Shown in pieces: positions 54,879 through 64,000 of a DNA stretch of 64,000 nt (position 1 is its first letter; every line of letters starts with the position of its first letter). The stretch spans positions 15,954,450 to 16,018,449 of the forward strand of contig NC_134029.1 of assembly GCF_964204645.1 (NCBI RefSeq). Direction: 5' to 3'. The notes beneath the pieces are model-generated. The model searched no databases and was not told the DNA's origin. It saw only the letters and a program-made list of their open reading frames with translations. The position numbers were made by a program, and so were the translations under genes. Origin of the DNA: Tubulanus polymorphus. Taxonomy: Eukaryota > Nemertea > Palaeonemertea > Tubulaniformes > Tubulanidae.

Positions 54879-55876
54879 TGTCTTGCTATATGACCTTTCT
54901 GCTGGCAGTTATAACAAACTACGTTATTACTTGTTCTATATGGTGTTGACTGAGATTTATAATTATTTCTGCGACTATTGCACATACGTCGCACATCCTC
55001 TCTTAAACTCGCCATTTCTTTCTTAAGCTCAGAAACCTCATCTGAAACTATTGCTTGTCTTACATATGTTTCTCTTGGAAATCTATCATTCGATGATTCC
55101 ATCATATATATACTTTCTAAACGTAACGCGTATGAGATTAATTCATCAAAACTCTTTACATCTGATTGCCATAATCTCATTCTCATTTCACCATCGGACA
55201 ATGCTTCGATGAAATGCGTTCTGGCTAGCTTGTCTCTTTGCACCAAAGAGAATTCAGGATATGCTTGAGCACACAGAATTGTTACTGCTTGTCCCAATTC
55301 TTTTTAACTTTCGTGTCTCTTGCGTTTTCGATTGCGCAGTTCGGCCAGATGAACTTCCGCGAAATCCCCTGGACCAAATCTTGCGTCTAAAATCTTACAA
55401 ATTTCTTGATACTCTAATCTTTCCGTGTTAACCAGCTTAGTACAAACTAGTTGCCTAGCCGCGCCTCGTAATGAAGCGAATAAGAAGTCGGCTTTAACAT
55501 CGTTTGACCAGTGATTAAGTCTTGCTACTGTTTCAAACCCTAATCTGTAATCTTGCCATGATCCGTCACCTGAATAATTTTCTGGTTTTATCTTACAGAT
55601 CACGTTTGGTTCTACATTACGGGAACTGGAAGAACTTGTTCTACCTACATCCGCCGAACCACTACTTTGAGACCACGTTCCATCTTGACTCTCGCCAGAG
55701 AACGTTTGGCCTGTCGGATTACTAGTCATACTAGACCGATACGACGCGGACTTGCTAACAGGACCTACATCACCTTGAACTATTATAGACGTCTCGTTAT
55801 TCACAAGACCGTCTGGACTTGATAAATCTTCCGAACTTTTACTACGCATAATTCGAGCGCGCGATGCACGAGTCAC
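54830..55876 (-). pseudogene. gag: Gag protein with CCHC zinc knuckle, one in-frame stop
   Basis: The frame runs from at least the ATG at 55849 (open further upstream to a GTG at 55876) to the TAG at 54830. A TAA at 55304-55306 interrupts it in frame, and both halves are otherwise open. The first half has a Ser-rich head and a retrotransposon Gag-like helical region. The second half carries on the helical region and has the knuckle Cys-Tyr-Asn-Cys-Gln-Gln-Lys-Gly-His ... Cys near 54870-54925. Total length would be about 345 residues. Confidence 0.9.
54857..54863 (-). promoter_or_regulatory. -1 ribosomal frameshift slippery heptamer
   Basis: On the minus strand T TTA AAC lies in the gag-pol overlap, with gag read as TTA AAC, exactly the phase needed for a -1 slip into pol. 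TTTAAAC is a known efficient slippery sequence. Confidence 0.8.
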
Positions 55877-56099
55877 AGGATAACTCTTTTTTTTTTGCTG
55901 ACTTGTACGACTTCGAATCTGTATAAAATACGAAGTCTAAATTGTATGTCCTTGTTTAAAACTTAACTACATATACTACTTAATGCAAAACTTATCGACT
56001 CAGGGAACAGGTCAGAATCTACTTAAATATGTATCTGTTATGTTGCGAGGCTATATGAAAAAAATTATTATCTCTCAATCTGGAATCTCAAAAAGAATC

Positions 56100-56117
56100 A
56101 TCCCACTTCTGACACCA
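56100..56117 (-). promoter_or_regulatory. Primer binding site of the retrotransposon
   Basis: The minus strand reads TGGTGTCAGAAGTGGGAT two bases inside the 5' LTR. The leading TGG complements a tRNA CCA end. The sequence resembles Leu-type tRNA sites, but the identity is not certain. Confidence 0.75.
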
Positions 56118-56119
56118 AT

Positions 56120-57713
56120 TGTAGCGGAAAACGGGGGCAACACGGTGCTACCCTCTCTCTTCTAATATGGCGGTCATTCTTCTGCTCATCAATTTGCTGC
56201 TCCAATCGTCATTCATCTAATATGTCAGGAGGTCTTGAAGGTAAAATCTAAAGTCTTCCAAGCCCGCTACGGAGTTCGCTTACGTCGAATGATTTCTGGT
56301 AGTGAAACCAAAAAGGGAAATAATATTTCACCGCAAGAGATGATCCTCATGAAAAACCGAGAGAGATAAATCTATAAAACAGCCACGATTTGAAAATTAT
56401 AGTCTGCTATGTTAAGATCGTGCATACCGAGCACGAATAGCCTATTTTCCGGTATACGGTTATCCTCAGCAACATGTATCTTACATGCCCGTAAGGCCCA
56501 CAGCATATAATTGAGTTGGCCACCCCAAATTATACCTGGATCTACCCTACATTCGACCGGTCTATAGAATAATCCCGTAACCCTCACTTCATACTAATGG
56601 CAGTCCAAAATCCTACCATAGATTCTCCCACCTATGGGCTGTAGGCTCAAAGTCCCTACTAAATAGTCCTCTGCTATTCGTCTCCACCATTTCAATCTTG
56701 TCAAAAAGCTGATATCATAAATAATTTTTCCTCAGTCCTTATTAAGGTTCTGACCATTCTCAATAGATAAGTCTGAAGCCGCATATAAAATACTGAATCT
56801 AATTATTAATTTATTAAAGTCATACTTTCTTATTATAATTCAAAGTGAATAAATATTAGGTTAATTCTACTATATAACTTATTCTTTTCTTCATCGAATC
56901 TACCGTCTAAGTATCTCGTAAAAGAACAAAAACCTATTACGTAAACGTATTATCATATAATTCGAATCGACAATCAAATCACGCAAATACGGTTCGAATA
57001 GTAAATTAATGGAAGTTCAGACAAATCCAAGCTGTCAATCACAATCATCGTTGAAAACGATAAAAAGGAGACGGCCGGCCTGACTGACTTATTAATTATC
57101 AATAGTGAACCGATTACATGAATGTCGGTCAGCCCGGTCAAAGACCGGAGCTGACCGACGAATCAACTGATGCTTACCAAGTCTGGCTGTCAACTGCCAA
57201 ACTGAAATGATGGGAGTCAATACGACCGGTAAAACAGTTAATATCGTTAACTAATGATAATCGGTTGACCCCAGCATCTCAGCATGACAACGGGCAGCTC
57301 AGCCTGGTAACCCCACCCCGCTAGCCCAACAACTGACATGACAACCGACACACCAGCTGATAGCGCCGCCACTCGCGTGCCACGGACACTACCAGCATGA
57401 TTTAAATTTACGGATACTTAGCCGGTTAAAAATACACATTTTAAGTAAGTGATCCCACCCCCTATACAACATATCAATACACAATATCTATATACAGTAT
57501 ACATCTTAAATTCAACAAAAGTAAATAGAGTAACATCTAACAAACCTATCCCGCCCCCCTCTAAATATTATTCCATTCAATTCAATTCAATACATTTGAA
57601 TAAATACATACAATTGCACAGACGCTACAATATCAATACACGAAAATTCTACATATTATTCAATTCAATTCGATTTAATACATTTTAATAAATACGATTG
57701 CACAAACGCTACA
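56120..57713 (-). repeat. 5' LTR
   Basis: 1594 bp, near-identical to 48624-50216, carrying the promoter for minus-strand transcription. Differences seen include 56352 (A for G), the run near 56783 and single bases near 56892, 57000, 57118, 57251 and 57402. Confidence 0.95.
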
Positions 57714-57717
57714 AATG
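57714..57717. repeat. Target-site duplication AATG, right copy
   Basis: AATG directly follows the LTR and matches 48620-48623. Confidence 0.85.
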
Positions 57718-58892
57718 AACAATGCATTCTATGGTAAGACTTGTGAAAATATTAGAAATAGAAATGATATTGAGTTAGTTAGTAATGGTAAAAGAATTAG
57801 ACATTTACAAACATACCCTAAATTTATAGGTAACAGAATATTTGATGAAAATTTAGCTGCAGTTAAAATGAGAAGAACTTCTATGAAATTTAATAAACCA
57901 ATTTATGTTTGAGCATCAGTTTTAGAAATATCAAAATTACTAATGTATGAATTTTATTATAACGTATTACAACCTCATTTTGGAGAAAAACATATAGAAA
58001 TCTTATATCTAGATACGGATGCGTACATATTAAAGATAAAAACTAATAATCTAGCAAATGATTTAAAAACATTAAAACATCATTTTGATTTCAGTAATTA
58101 TCCTAAAGATCATGAATTGTTTAGCAATGATAATAAAAAAGTTCCTGGTAAATTCAAAGATGAATTAGGTGGTGAAGAAATGATAGAGTTCATTGGTATT
58201 AGATCTAAAATGTATTCATATAAAACTACTATGAAATTTAATAAACCAATTTATGTTTGAGCATCAGTTTTAGAAATATCAAAATTACTAATGTATGAAT
58301 TTTATTATAACGTATTACAACTCATTTTGGAGAAAAACATATAGAAATCTTATATCTAGATACGGATGCGTACATATTAAAGATAAAAACTAATAATCTA
58401 GCAAATGATTTAAAAACATTAAAACATCATTTTGATTTCAGTAATTATCCTAAAGATCATGAATTGTTTAGCAATGATAATAAAAAAGTTCCTGGTAAAT
58501 TCAAAGATGAATTAGGTGGTGAAGAAATGATAGAGTTCATTGGTATTAGATCTAAAATGTATTCATATAAAACTAAAGAACATGAAGCTAAAAAGTTAAA
58601 AGGAATTACCAAAAGTGTAGTAGAAAAGAATATTCATTTCAAAGATTACATCAATTGTATATTCAATGAAGAAGTTAGAAAACATAAGATGAGATGTTTA
58701 AGATCAGAAGATCACGAGATGTTTATTGAAGAAATTGAAAAGGTTAGTTTGAATCCATTTGAGGATAAAAGATATATTTTAGATGATGGTACACACACAG
58801 TCGCGTATGGTTGCAATTTAGATGAATATCTAAAGTTCAAAAGAGAAGAAACAAAAGAGAAGGAAATAATGAACAGGATTATAACGTGTTAA
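57718..58892 (+). pseudogene. polB: Protein-primed DNA polymerase B, 3' part after the retrotransposon (element 5)
   Basis: It resumes with motif B (Asn-Asn-Ala-Phe-Tyr-Gly-Lys-Thr). Motif C (Tyr-Leu-Asp-Thr-Asp) occurs twice because 348 bp are duplicated in tandem. A Gly codon has become TGA at 57910 and again in the second unit at 58258. The second unit has also lost a base near 58322. From 58464 the frame is open to the end at 58892, with a C-terminus like that of element 1. Confidence 0.9.
57883..58577 (+). repeat. 348-bp tandem duplication inside polB
   Basis: Unit 1 is 57883-58230 and unit 2 is 58231-58577. They are almost identical and share a TGA, so the stop predates the duplication. 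The second unit lacks one base. The unit length is a multiple of three. Confidence 0.95.
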
Positions 58893-58920
58893 TCAATTTT
58901 AATACAAATATGTATTATAA

Positions 58921-59274
58921 ATGGAGAGTAAACAAGCACACAGTGAGAACAACAAATTATTTCTAGACAGAATAAAAAATACTTGAAATGCCAAATCACT
59001 AGATTATAAATTTAAGAAGTTAAAAGAATTAACAATCCATAAGAAATATCTAATTACAAATATTGTTACAGTTACTAACAAATATGGAGATAAATTAGTT
59101 ATACACTTAGAATATGAAGGATTAAAAGGAAATACACCTAAATTCAGAACATATTTACCAGATAAATTTCATAGATTATCAAGTGAAGATTTAGAAGAAT
59201 CATGTTCAGGCGATTTCTATTTCGTATAAAAAGGTAAGAATGAAAAAGGCCACCATGAAATAGATTTCGAATAA
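58921..59274 (+). pseudogene. Small conserved gene after polB, two stops (element 5)
   Basis: It is a homolog of 5314-5667, 118 codons from TATAAATGG. TGA replaces a codon near position 22 and TAA replaces Tyr near the end (Phe-Val-stop-Lys-Gly). The rest aligns without gaps. Comparison of the two copies is what defines this gene. Confidence 0.65.
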
Positions 59275-59288
59275 AATATGTAAAATAA

Positions 59289-60044
59289 ATGGTAGAATTA
59301 AAAGAATATAGAATACATGTTGATTCTAGAAAACTTACAAATTATAAATCTCATAATTTACTAGTACAATTAGTTAGAGAATTTAAGAATTGTGTTGATT
59401 TAAAATTAGTAAATGTAAGTTTATGTAACTCATTTTACAATATATCGGATAAAACTATTGATCATAGACTGTTTATGATTCATGTTAGAAATATAAATAA
59501 ATGGTTTCATCTATTTTTAAAACCAGGATTATATAATTTAGAAACATTAACTCAAGAAATTAACAGAAGAGCACGATTAAAACTTAGAAGTGAAGATAAA
59601 TTTTCAATTAGATTTATAAAAAGAGATAGTTCTGATAAAATTAAAATAAAGTTAGATGATACCAAACACGCATTTTTAGTAAAAAAACCAATAGCTAAAA
59701 TGTTAGGAATTAAACCAGATACTGTTACAGGAAACGTAGACGGTAATTCAAATATAATACCTTACGCGTATTTTTATATTTATTGCAATTCAATTGATGC
59801 TACAAACAATTTCGAAGCAACTAAAGATATAACTTATAATTCTAGTATGTTAAATATTATACCATTACAAAATGTTAAAGAATTTGGAACACAAATTAAT
59901 TATAATTTAGCGGAATGTGATTTTAAACCTTGTATTTCACGATTTAACAATTTTAAATTAGAAATAAGAAATCATAATGGTTATTTAATTGATTTGAATA
60001 ACTTTCCTATAATTTATGAATTAATTATAAGATGTAAAGAGTAA
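59289..60044 (+). CDS. Penton-like minor capsid protein, intact (element 5)
   Basis: 251 codons start at AAATAAATGG, the same length as the element 1 copy and with the same ends. Many amino-acid differences are conservative and no indel is needed to align them. The Phe-Tyr-Ile-Tyr-Cys-Asn strand and the terminal Arg-Asn-His-Asn-Gly-Tyr strand are kept. Two open copies among otherwise broken neighbours may be chance, or a sign that the copies are young. Confidence 0.65.
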   Translation: MVELKEYRIHVDSRKLTNYKSHNLLVQLVREFKNCVDLKLVNVSLCNSFYNISDKTIDHRLFMIHVRNINKWFHLFLKPGLYNLETLTQEINRRARLKLRSEDKFSIRFIKRDSSDKIKIKLDDTKHAFLVKKPIAKMLGIKPDTVTGNVDGNSNIIPYAYFYIYCNSIDATNNFEATKDITYNSSMLNIIPLQNVKEFGTQINYNLAECDFKPCISRFNNFKLEIRNHNGYLIDLNNFPIIYELIIRCKE

Positions 60045-60060
60045 TTTTTTCACTATATAA

Positions 60061-60402
60061 ATGAATATAACTGTTGGATCGAGTATATGTTTTGGATTTG
60101 ATTTTAAACATGAGAAAGAAATGAAATTTAACATTACTGATGTAATAACACATATTGAAAATATTGCATTTTCTAATGAAACAACATTTGAGTATGAAAA
60201 AACAATAGATAAAGAAACTTTAAATGTAGAAAAGATTACTAATTTAATTAGAGAATCTTTAAGATTTTAAGAATTAGATGAAGATTTTATCATTGATGAT
60301 ATTAAAAGAATAATAACTGAAATATATGAAAATGAAACTTGTAATGAAATAAAAGTTGAATTAATCATAAATAAGATAACTAAATATTTTTTTTATAAAT
60401 AA
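60061..60402 (+). pseudogene. Homolog of the 118-residue acidic protein, one stop
   Basis: It starts at TATATAAATG. A Tyr codon has become TAA at 60268. The rest matches 6457-6813, apart from a shortened end near 60385-60400. Confidence 0.75.
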
Positions 60403-60403
60403 A

Positions 60404-60623
60404 TTAGTGATAATTATGGATAATAACTGTTTTATATAATGGCGCATTATTATCAGTTGGAACTGTTGGTTATTCAGTGGTATTAAAAAAAGTATTTAAA
60501 ATGGGAAGTGTTAATGTTGATAGATTTGATATAAATGATATTTTAAAATTAACGTTAGCAGTTACTTTATCTAATTTAACTATTGATTATTTGGAAAAAC
60601 AAAAATATATTCCTCCTATATAA
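60404..60623 (+). pseudogene. Homolog of the 73-residue hydrophobic protein, start lost
   Basis: The abutting ATG of element 1 reads ATT here (60404), and a base is missing near 60417. The rest matches 6814-7035 and ends Ile-Pro-Pro-Ile, stop. Confidence 0.7.
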
Positions 60624-60647
60624 ATGCGTAATTATTTTACTAAATAA

Positions 60648-61069
60648 ATGGCTTCTGCAATTATAACTATTTTAGGCTCAGCAATTGTTAACGCTTTAGC
60701 ATTTACTGGTGGTGGTTATTTATTTAAGCATATTGATAAAAATGGATCATTATCAGAACAAAAAAGACATAATTTAGCATGAGAAAAATACAATAAGCAG
60801 CAGAAGAATACAAATAAAAGAGGCAAAACTATATGGATTACATCAATAAAGAATTATATGATCAGAAGATTTCTCATAGAGATTTTCAATCAGTCGATGA
60901 TGCAATGAGTTTATATAACGCGGTAACCAATAAAGAAAAATTACATCTATATAAACCTAAATTATCAGATTATTATACCCCAAGTAAAGAACAACAGAAA
61001 TGTGAAATAATATGGATTTTAGGCGGAACAGTTATTGTTATATTTGAAGCGTATAGATTTACTAATTAG
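60648..61069 (+). pseudogene. Homolog of the 138-residue membrane protein, broken
   Basis: It starts at CTAAATAAATGG. A Leu codon became TGA near 60780, and several single-base indels lie in 60790-60830. From 60833 the frame is open to the TAG at 61067 and includes the Ser-Asp-Tyr-Tyr-Thr-Pro-Ser motif and C-terminal span. Confidence 0.75.
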
Positions 61070-61089
61070 TAATTTTTTTTGCTAAATAA

Positions 61090-61529
61090 ATGGATGATAA
61101 AGTTGATAATATTGATATTATTCTACATGATATAAATAAAACTAAATTAAAAATATATTTAGCAAAACGAATATTAGAATTTGAAAATGATTTAAAAGTT
61201 AAAAAGAAAAACTATTTAAAAAGTAAAATTATATATCATTTTATTATCAGGGGTTCAGTTACAATTAGTTCTGTAATAACATTTTTAGCAATATTCAACC
61301 CATTATTAACACCTTTAGCTATATCAATTGGCGTGTTAGGATTAAGTCCAAGTGTTTTAACCGGTATAAGTTCAAAATTAAATATAAAAAGTAATAAAGA
61401 AAAAATTAAAACTAATATAAAAGAAATTAAATAAATTGAAGAATACACTAGATTATATAATAAGATATAAATGGTCATATAACAGTTGAAGAACACGATA
61501 AATTATTAAAAGAATTAGTTAATTATTAA
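61090..61529 (+). pseudogene. Homolog of the two-span membrane protein, broken near the end
   Basis: It is open from CTAAATAAATGG for 114 codons, including both spans. A frameshift near 61430 closes it and another near 61466 follows. The original end is at 61527-61529. Confidence 0.75.
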
Positions 61530-61545
61530 TTTTTTAATTATATAA

Positions 61546-62886
61546 ATGGGGTTTCCAAAAGCTTTCCTAATTAATAAATCAATTAAATATAATTTTCCTG
61601 CTATAGATTTAAAAAAAAATATTACATATAAAAATTTAGTTTTAAATTCATTAACTAATTTAGAAATTTATGTTACTGAAACTAATAAATTAAAATTATT
61701 AATGTTTACGTAATTAATTTTAAAAATTTTAATGAGGCAAAACAATGATTATTAAAATCTAATATGAAGTATTGACAGAACCAATTAAATTTTGCTGTTT
61801 ATTGCGCAAAAACAGGATGTGGAATTAGTTGGAATGATCATTTAAATAAACCAAGTTTACCATTGATGTTATCTCTTTTTAGATTTCATACATATTTTCA
61901 AATAAAATTAATATTAGATGAATTAGAATGTCCTTTATCAGGTTCAAAATATTTTAAAGAATTGAATAACAATATTAATTTTTCTAAGTTTTATAAAATA
62001 TGTAATGAATTTAATATCAATTCAAATAATGATTTTAGAGCAAAAGTTGGAACAATGGGTGGATTAAGAATATTATATACTAAAGAATTTGGAAAAATAA
62101 TGACAAATACAGATTTAAGAACACTAAATTGGAATGAATTACCAAAATATTATAATAATATACAACAATAAAACAATAATGGTTGGATTAATTTTATTTT
62201 AGAAAATAGTGAAGGTTTTACTAAAGCTGTTTTACTAAAGAATACAAAGAATAAATCAATCTATTAGAACTTATTTGATATGTATTTTAGGTGCGCAAGT
62301 TGAAACAAGATCACCAATAGTTGGAAATGATAGTACTTCATTTGATGCGCAGAAACAATTTAAAGTATTATTTGAAGATTCCATTCATAATGATAAAAAT
62401 AGATCGATTCCAGAGAACATTGTAAGATATCAAAATTATTTAGATAAATCACATATTATATTAAATTATTGTATAGGCCCTAATCTATTAATTATTTCTA
62501 ATGATTTAGTATTAAAGATGGGAAATATAATTGGTTATAATAATCTAATTAAAACTGCAACAATAAATAATTCATTTGGATTAAATGATATAAATAAAAA
62601 GATTATTACTGCTCCAAAATTAATGGAAGGTGAAAAAAATAAAAAACATATTCAATCAACTGAAACTAAAACTAATAATATTAAATTGGATAATGATTCC
62701 AAAATAAAAGATTATAATACATCAGCAAATGGTGCCTTACGGCACCCACACGGTGATATTAAAACTGATATTATTCAACATGATATAATTAAACTAAATG
62801 ATGATAATAAATCCCATGAAAATGCTAAATTAGCTATAACTTGTATAGGAATTGTAATCGGAGGAATATTATATTTTAAATTTTAA
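61546..62886 (+). pseudogene. Conserved 400-residue structural-cluster gene, broken (element 5)
   Basis: This copy shows both ends of the gene. It starts at TATATAAATGGGG, and its C-terminus is a membrane anchor (Ala-Ile-Thr-Cys-Ile-Gly-Ile-Val-Ile-Gly-Gly, 62830-62880). A stop lies near 61710 and about 80 bases are altered or missing in 61710-61770. Insertions follow near 62040-62170 and 62230-62250. From 62275 it is open to the end. A GC-rich hairpin-like GGTGCC ... GGCACC lies in the tail-coding part at about 62731-62745. Confidence 0.75.
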
Positions 62887-62902
62887 TTTTTTTATTATGT
62901 AA

Positions 62903-64000
62903 ATGGATGTAGAAGGTGTAGAAGATTATGAAATGTGAGAAATGGGAATTAATAAGGATATATCGATGATGATTATAATGATGCAGGAACTAATATTGAT
63001 AATGATGATGAATCAGCATATAATTCTAATTTAGCAGATAGTGGTTCTAAAGGCCAATCAACAGATGAATTTGATAGAAGAACTAGATCGAGAATAAATC
63101 CTGAAAATGAAAATCCAGATTTGGTAAAACAAAATTTAAAATATAATGACTATATTTATAATTTCAAACCTATATTTGAAAAAGCTGGATATAATATAAA
63201 TGCCAGAGGCGCCAGACTTTTAGTACAAGAATTAAAATCTTTAGATGGTGAATATTATTATCATTTGAAAGATGATTATTATATTGATATCACTTATAAA
63301 AATCAAAACAAAATATTAGCAGGATCAACTTTGGAAAAATTAGAACCAGATAGAATTAAAAGAATAAGTTATAATATTAATGAAATAGAAAATGTAACAC
63401 AAGAAGAAATAAATCAAAATAGAAGAGTATTTAAACAAAGAATTAATGAATTGTTTGAAACAATTGATAATAATTTAGAAACAGAAACAACTTCTGAACA
63501 GAATATAACTTCCAAAACTAGTAAACTTAAATCAAACGAAGTTCAAACTGAAAAACTTTTACCAAATGGATTACTTGATGCAACAAAATAAGAATTAGAA
63601 GATTTAAATATATTTTCTGATAAAGCAATTAGAGAAATTATTAGTATACAAAATGAAGCTGATAAATTTGCGCGTGATAAAAGTATAAGAGATTTTAAAA
63701 TTAGAACTTTAGAAGATGAATTATTTAAATCAAGAAAAGAATCAGAACAATTAAAATTAGATAGAGATGATAAAGTTATTGAAGAAATTGAATTTAAAAA
63801 AAGAAATGCATATTTAGAAAAAGAAATTGATAATTTAAAATATAATATAGAATTACAGAAAGAAGAAAGAGGTATATTATTAAAATCATATGATTATTGT
63901 ATTAATAGATTAAAAGTTGTTGTAAAAGATTTAATAATTAAACCAAATTCTGAAATATCATTGAAAGATAGAATAAAGTTATTATTTAAATTAGAAGGAA
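62903..64000 (+). pseudogene. Coiled-coil membrane protein, broken and cut by the window edge (element 5)
   Basis: It starts at ATGTAAATGG. The acidic head has a stop and shift near 62937-62955. The main frame is open at 63121-63591 and closes at a TAA replacing a Gln codon near 63588. The coiled coil continues to the window end, so the membrane spans lie beyond 64000. Confidence 0.75.

Larger units (their letters stand above)
48624..57713 (-). mobile_element. Ty3-type LTR retrotransposon nested in polB
   Basis: The element is about 9.09 kb with 1.59-kb LTRs beginning TGTAGCGG and ending CGCTACA, a 4-bp target duplication, a primer binding site, a purine tract, gag, pol and an extra zinc-finger ORF. 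The domain order in pol (protease, reverse transcriptase, RNase H, integrase) is that of Ty3/mdg4-type elements. All coding is on the minus strand. The two LTRs differ at only about ten positions by eye, so the insertion is recent. Confidence 0.97.
45894..64000 (+). mobile_element. Element 5: Polinton-type copy, interrupted by an LTR retrotransposon and running off the window
   Basis: It contains polB (45894-48623 and 57718-58892) and the same array of small and structural genes as element 1 up to the coiled-coil gene at the window edge. Gene order and spacing match element 1. The capsid, ATPase and integrase genes would lie beyond 64000. Confidence 0.85.

Overview
The window looks like nuclear DNA of an animal, probably a marine invertebrate, carrying a cluster of decayed Maverick/Polinton-type virus-like DNA transposons. 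Evidence for this: long gene-free stretches of mixed composition, a Ty3-type LTR retrotransposon, a tRNA-like Pol III promoter remnant, and very AT-rich blocks encoding protein-primed DNA polymerase B, a chromodomain retroviral-type integrase, a packaging ATPase and capsid proteins. The host species cannot be named from the sequence.

Layout. 1-2327: host-like flank with palindromes and a tRNA-like remnant. 2328-18574: element 1, the most complete. It has a 5'-truncated polB, then a plus-strand structural operon-like array (unknown small gene, penton-like minor capsid protein, five small or membrane proteins, a coiled-coil/membrane protein, major capsid protein, zinc-finger gene). A minus-strand block follows (ATPase, integrase, two membrane-type genes, HNH protein), then hairpin repeats, an unknown gene and a polB N-terminal fragment. 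18575-22620: host-like. 22621-33600: element 2, a diverged lineage whose polB carries an intein, followed by a shortened structural array. 33601-39432: element 3, inverted (HNH protein, polB, zinc-finger gene). 39433-42098: host-like. 42099-45893: element 4, inverted structural fragment. 45894-64000: element 5, polB plus structural array running off the window. Its polB is split by a 9.1-kb Ty3-type LTR retrotransposon (48624-57713) with near-identical LTRs and a 4-bp target duplication.

How the genes would work together. PolB would copy the element by protein priming. The integrase, with DDE and chromodomain, would insert it. The major and penton capsid proteins would form a shell, and the ATPase would fill it. 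The membrane proteins may act in the virion or in lysis/exit, which is inference. Almost every element gene starts inside a TAAATG box preceded by a T-run, a layout like poxvirus late promoters. Most genes carry frameshifts or stops, so these copies look dead. Genes open over the full length by inspection include the penton-like genes of elements 1 and 5, and the integrase, HNH gene and several small genes of element 1.

Standout observations: an intein with a homing-endonuclease domain at motif C of the element 2 polymerase; the shared TAAATG start signal; repeated short palindromes at element edges; a hairpin conserved between elements 1 and 2; and a textbook -1 frameshift heptamer plus an extra zinc-finger ORF in the retrotransposon.
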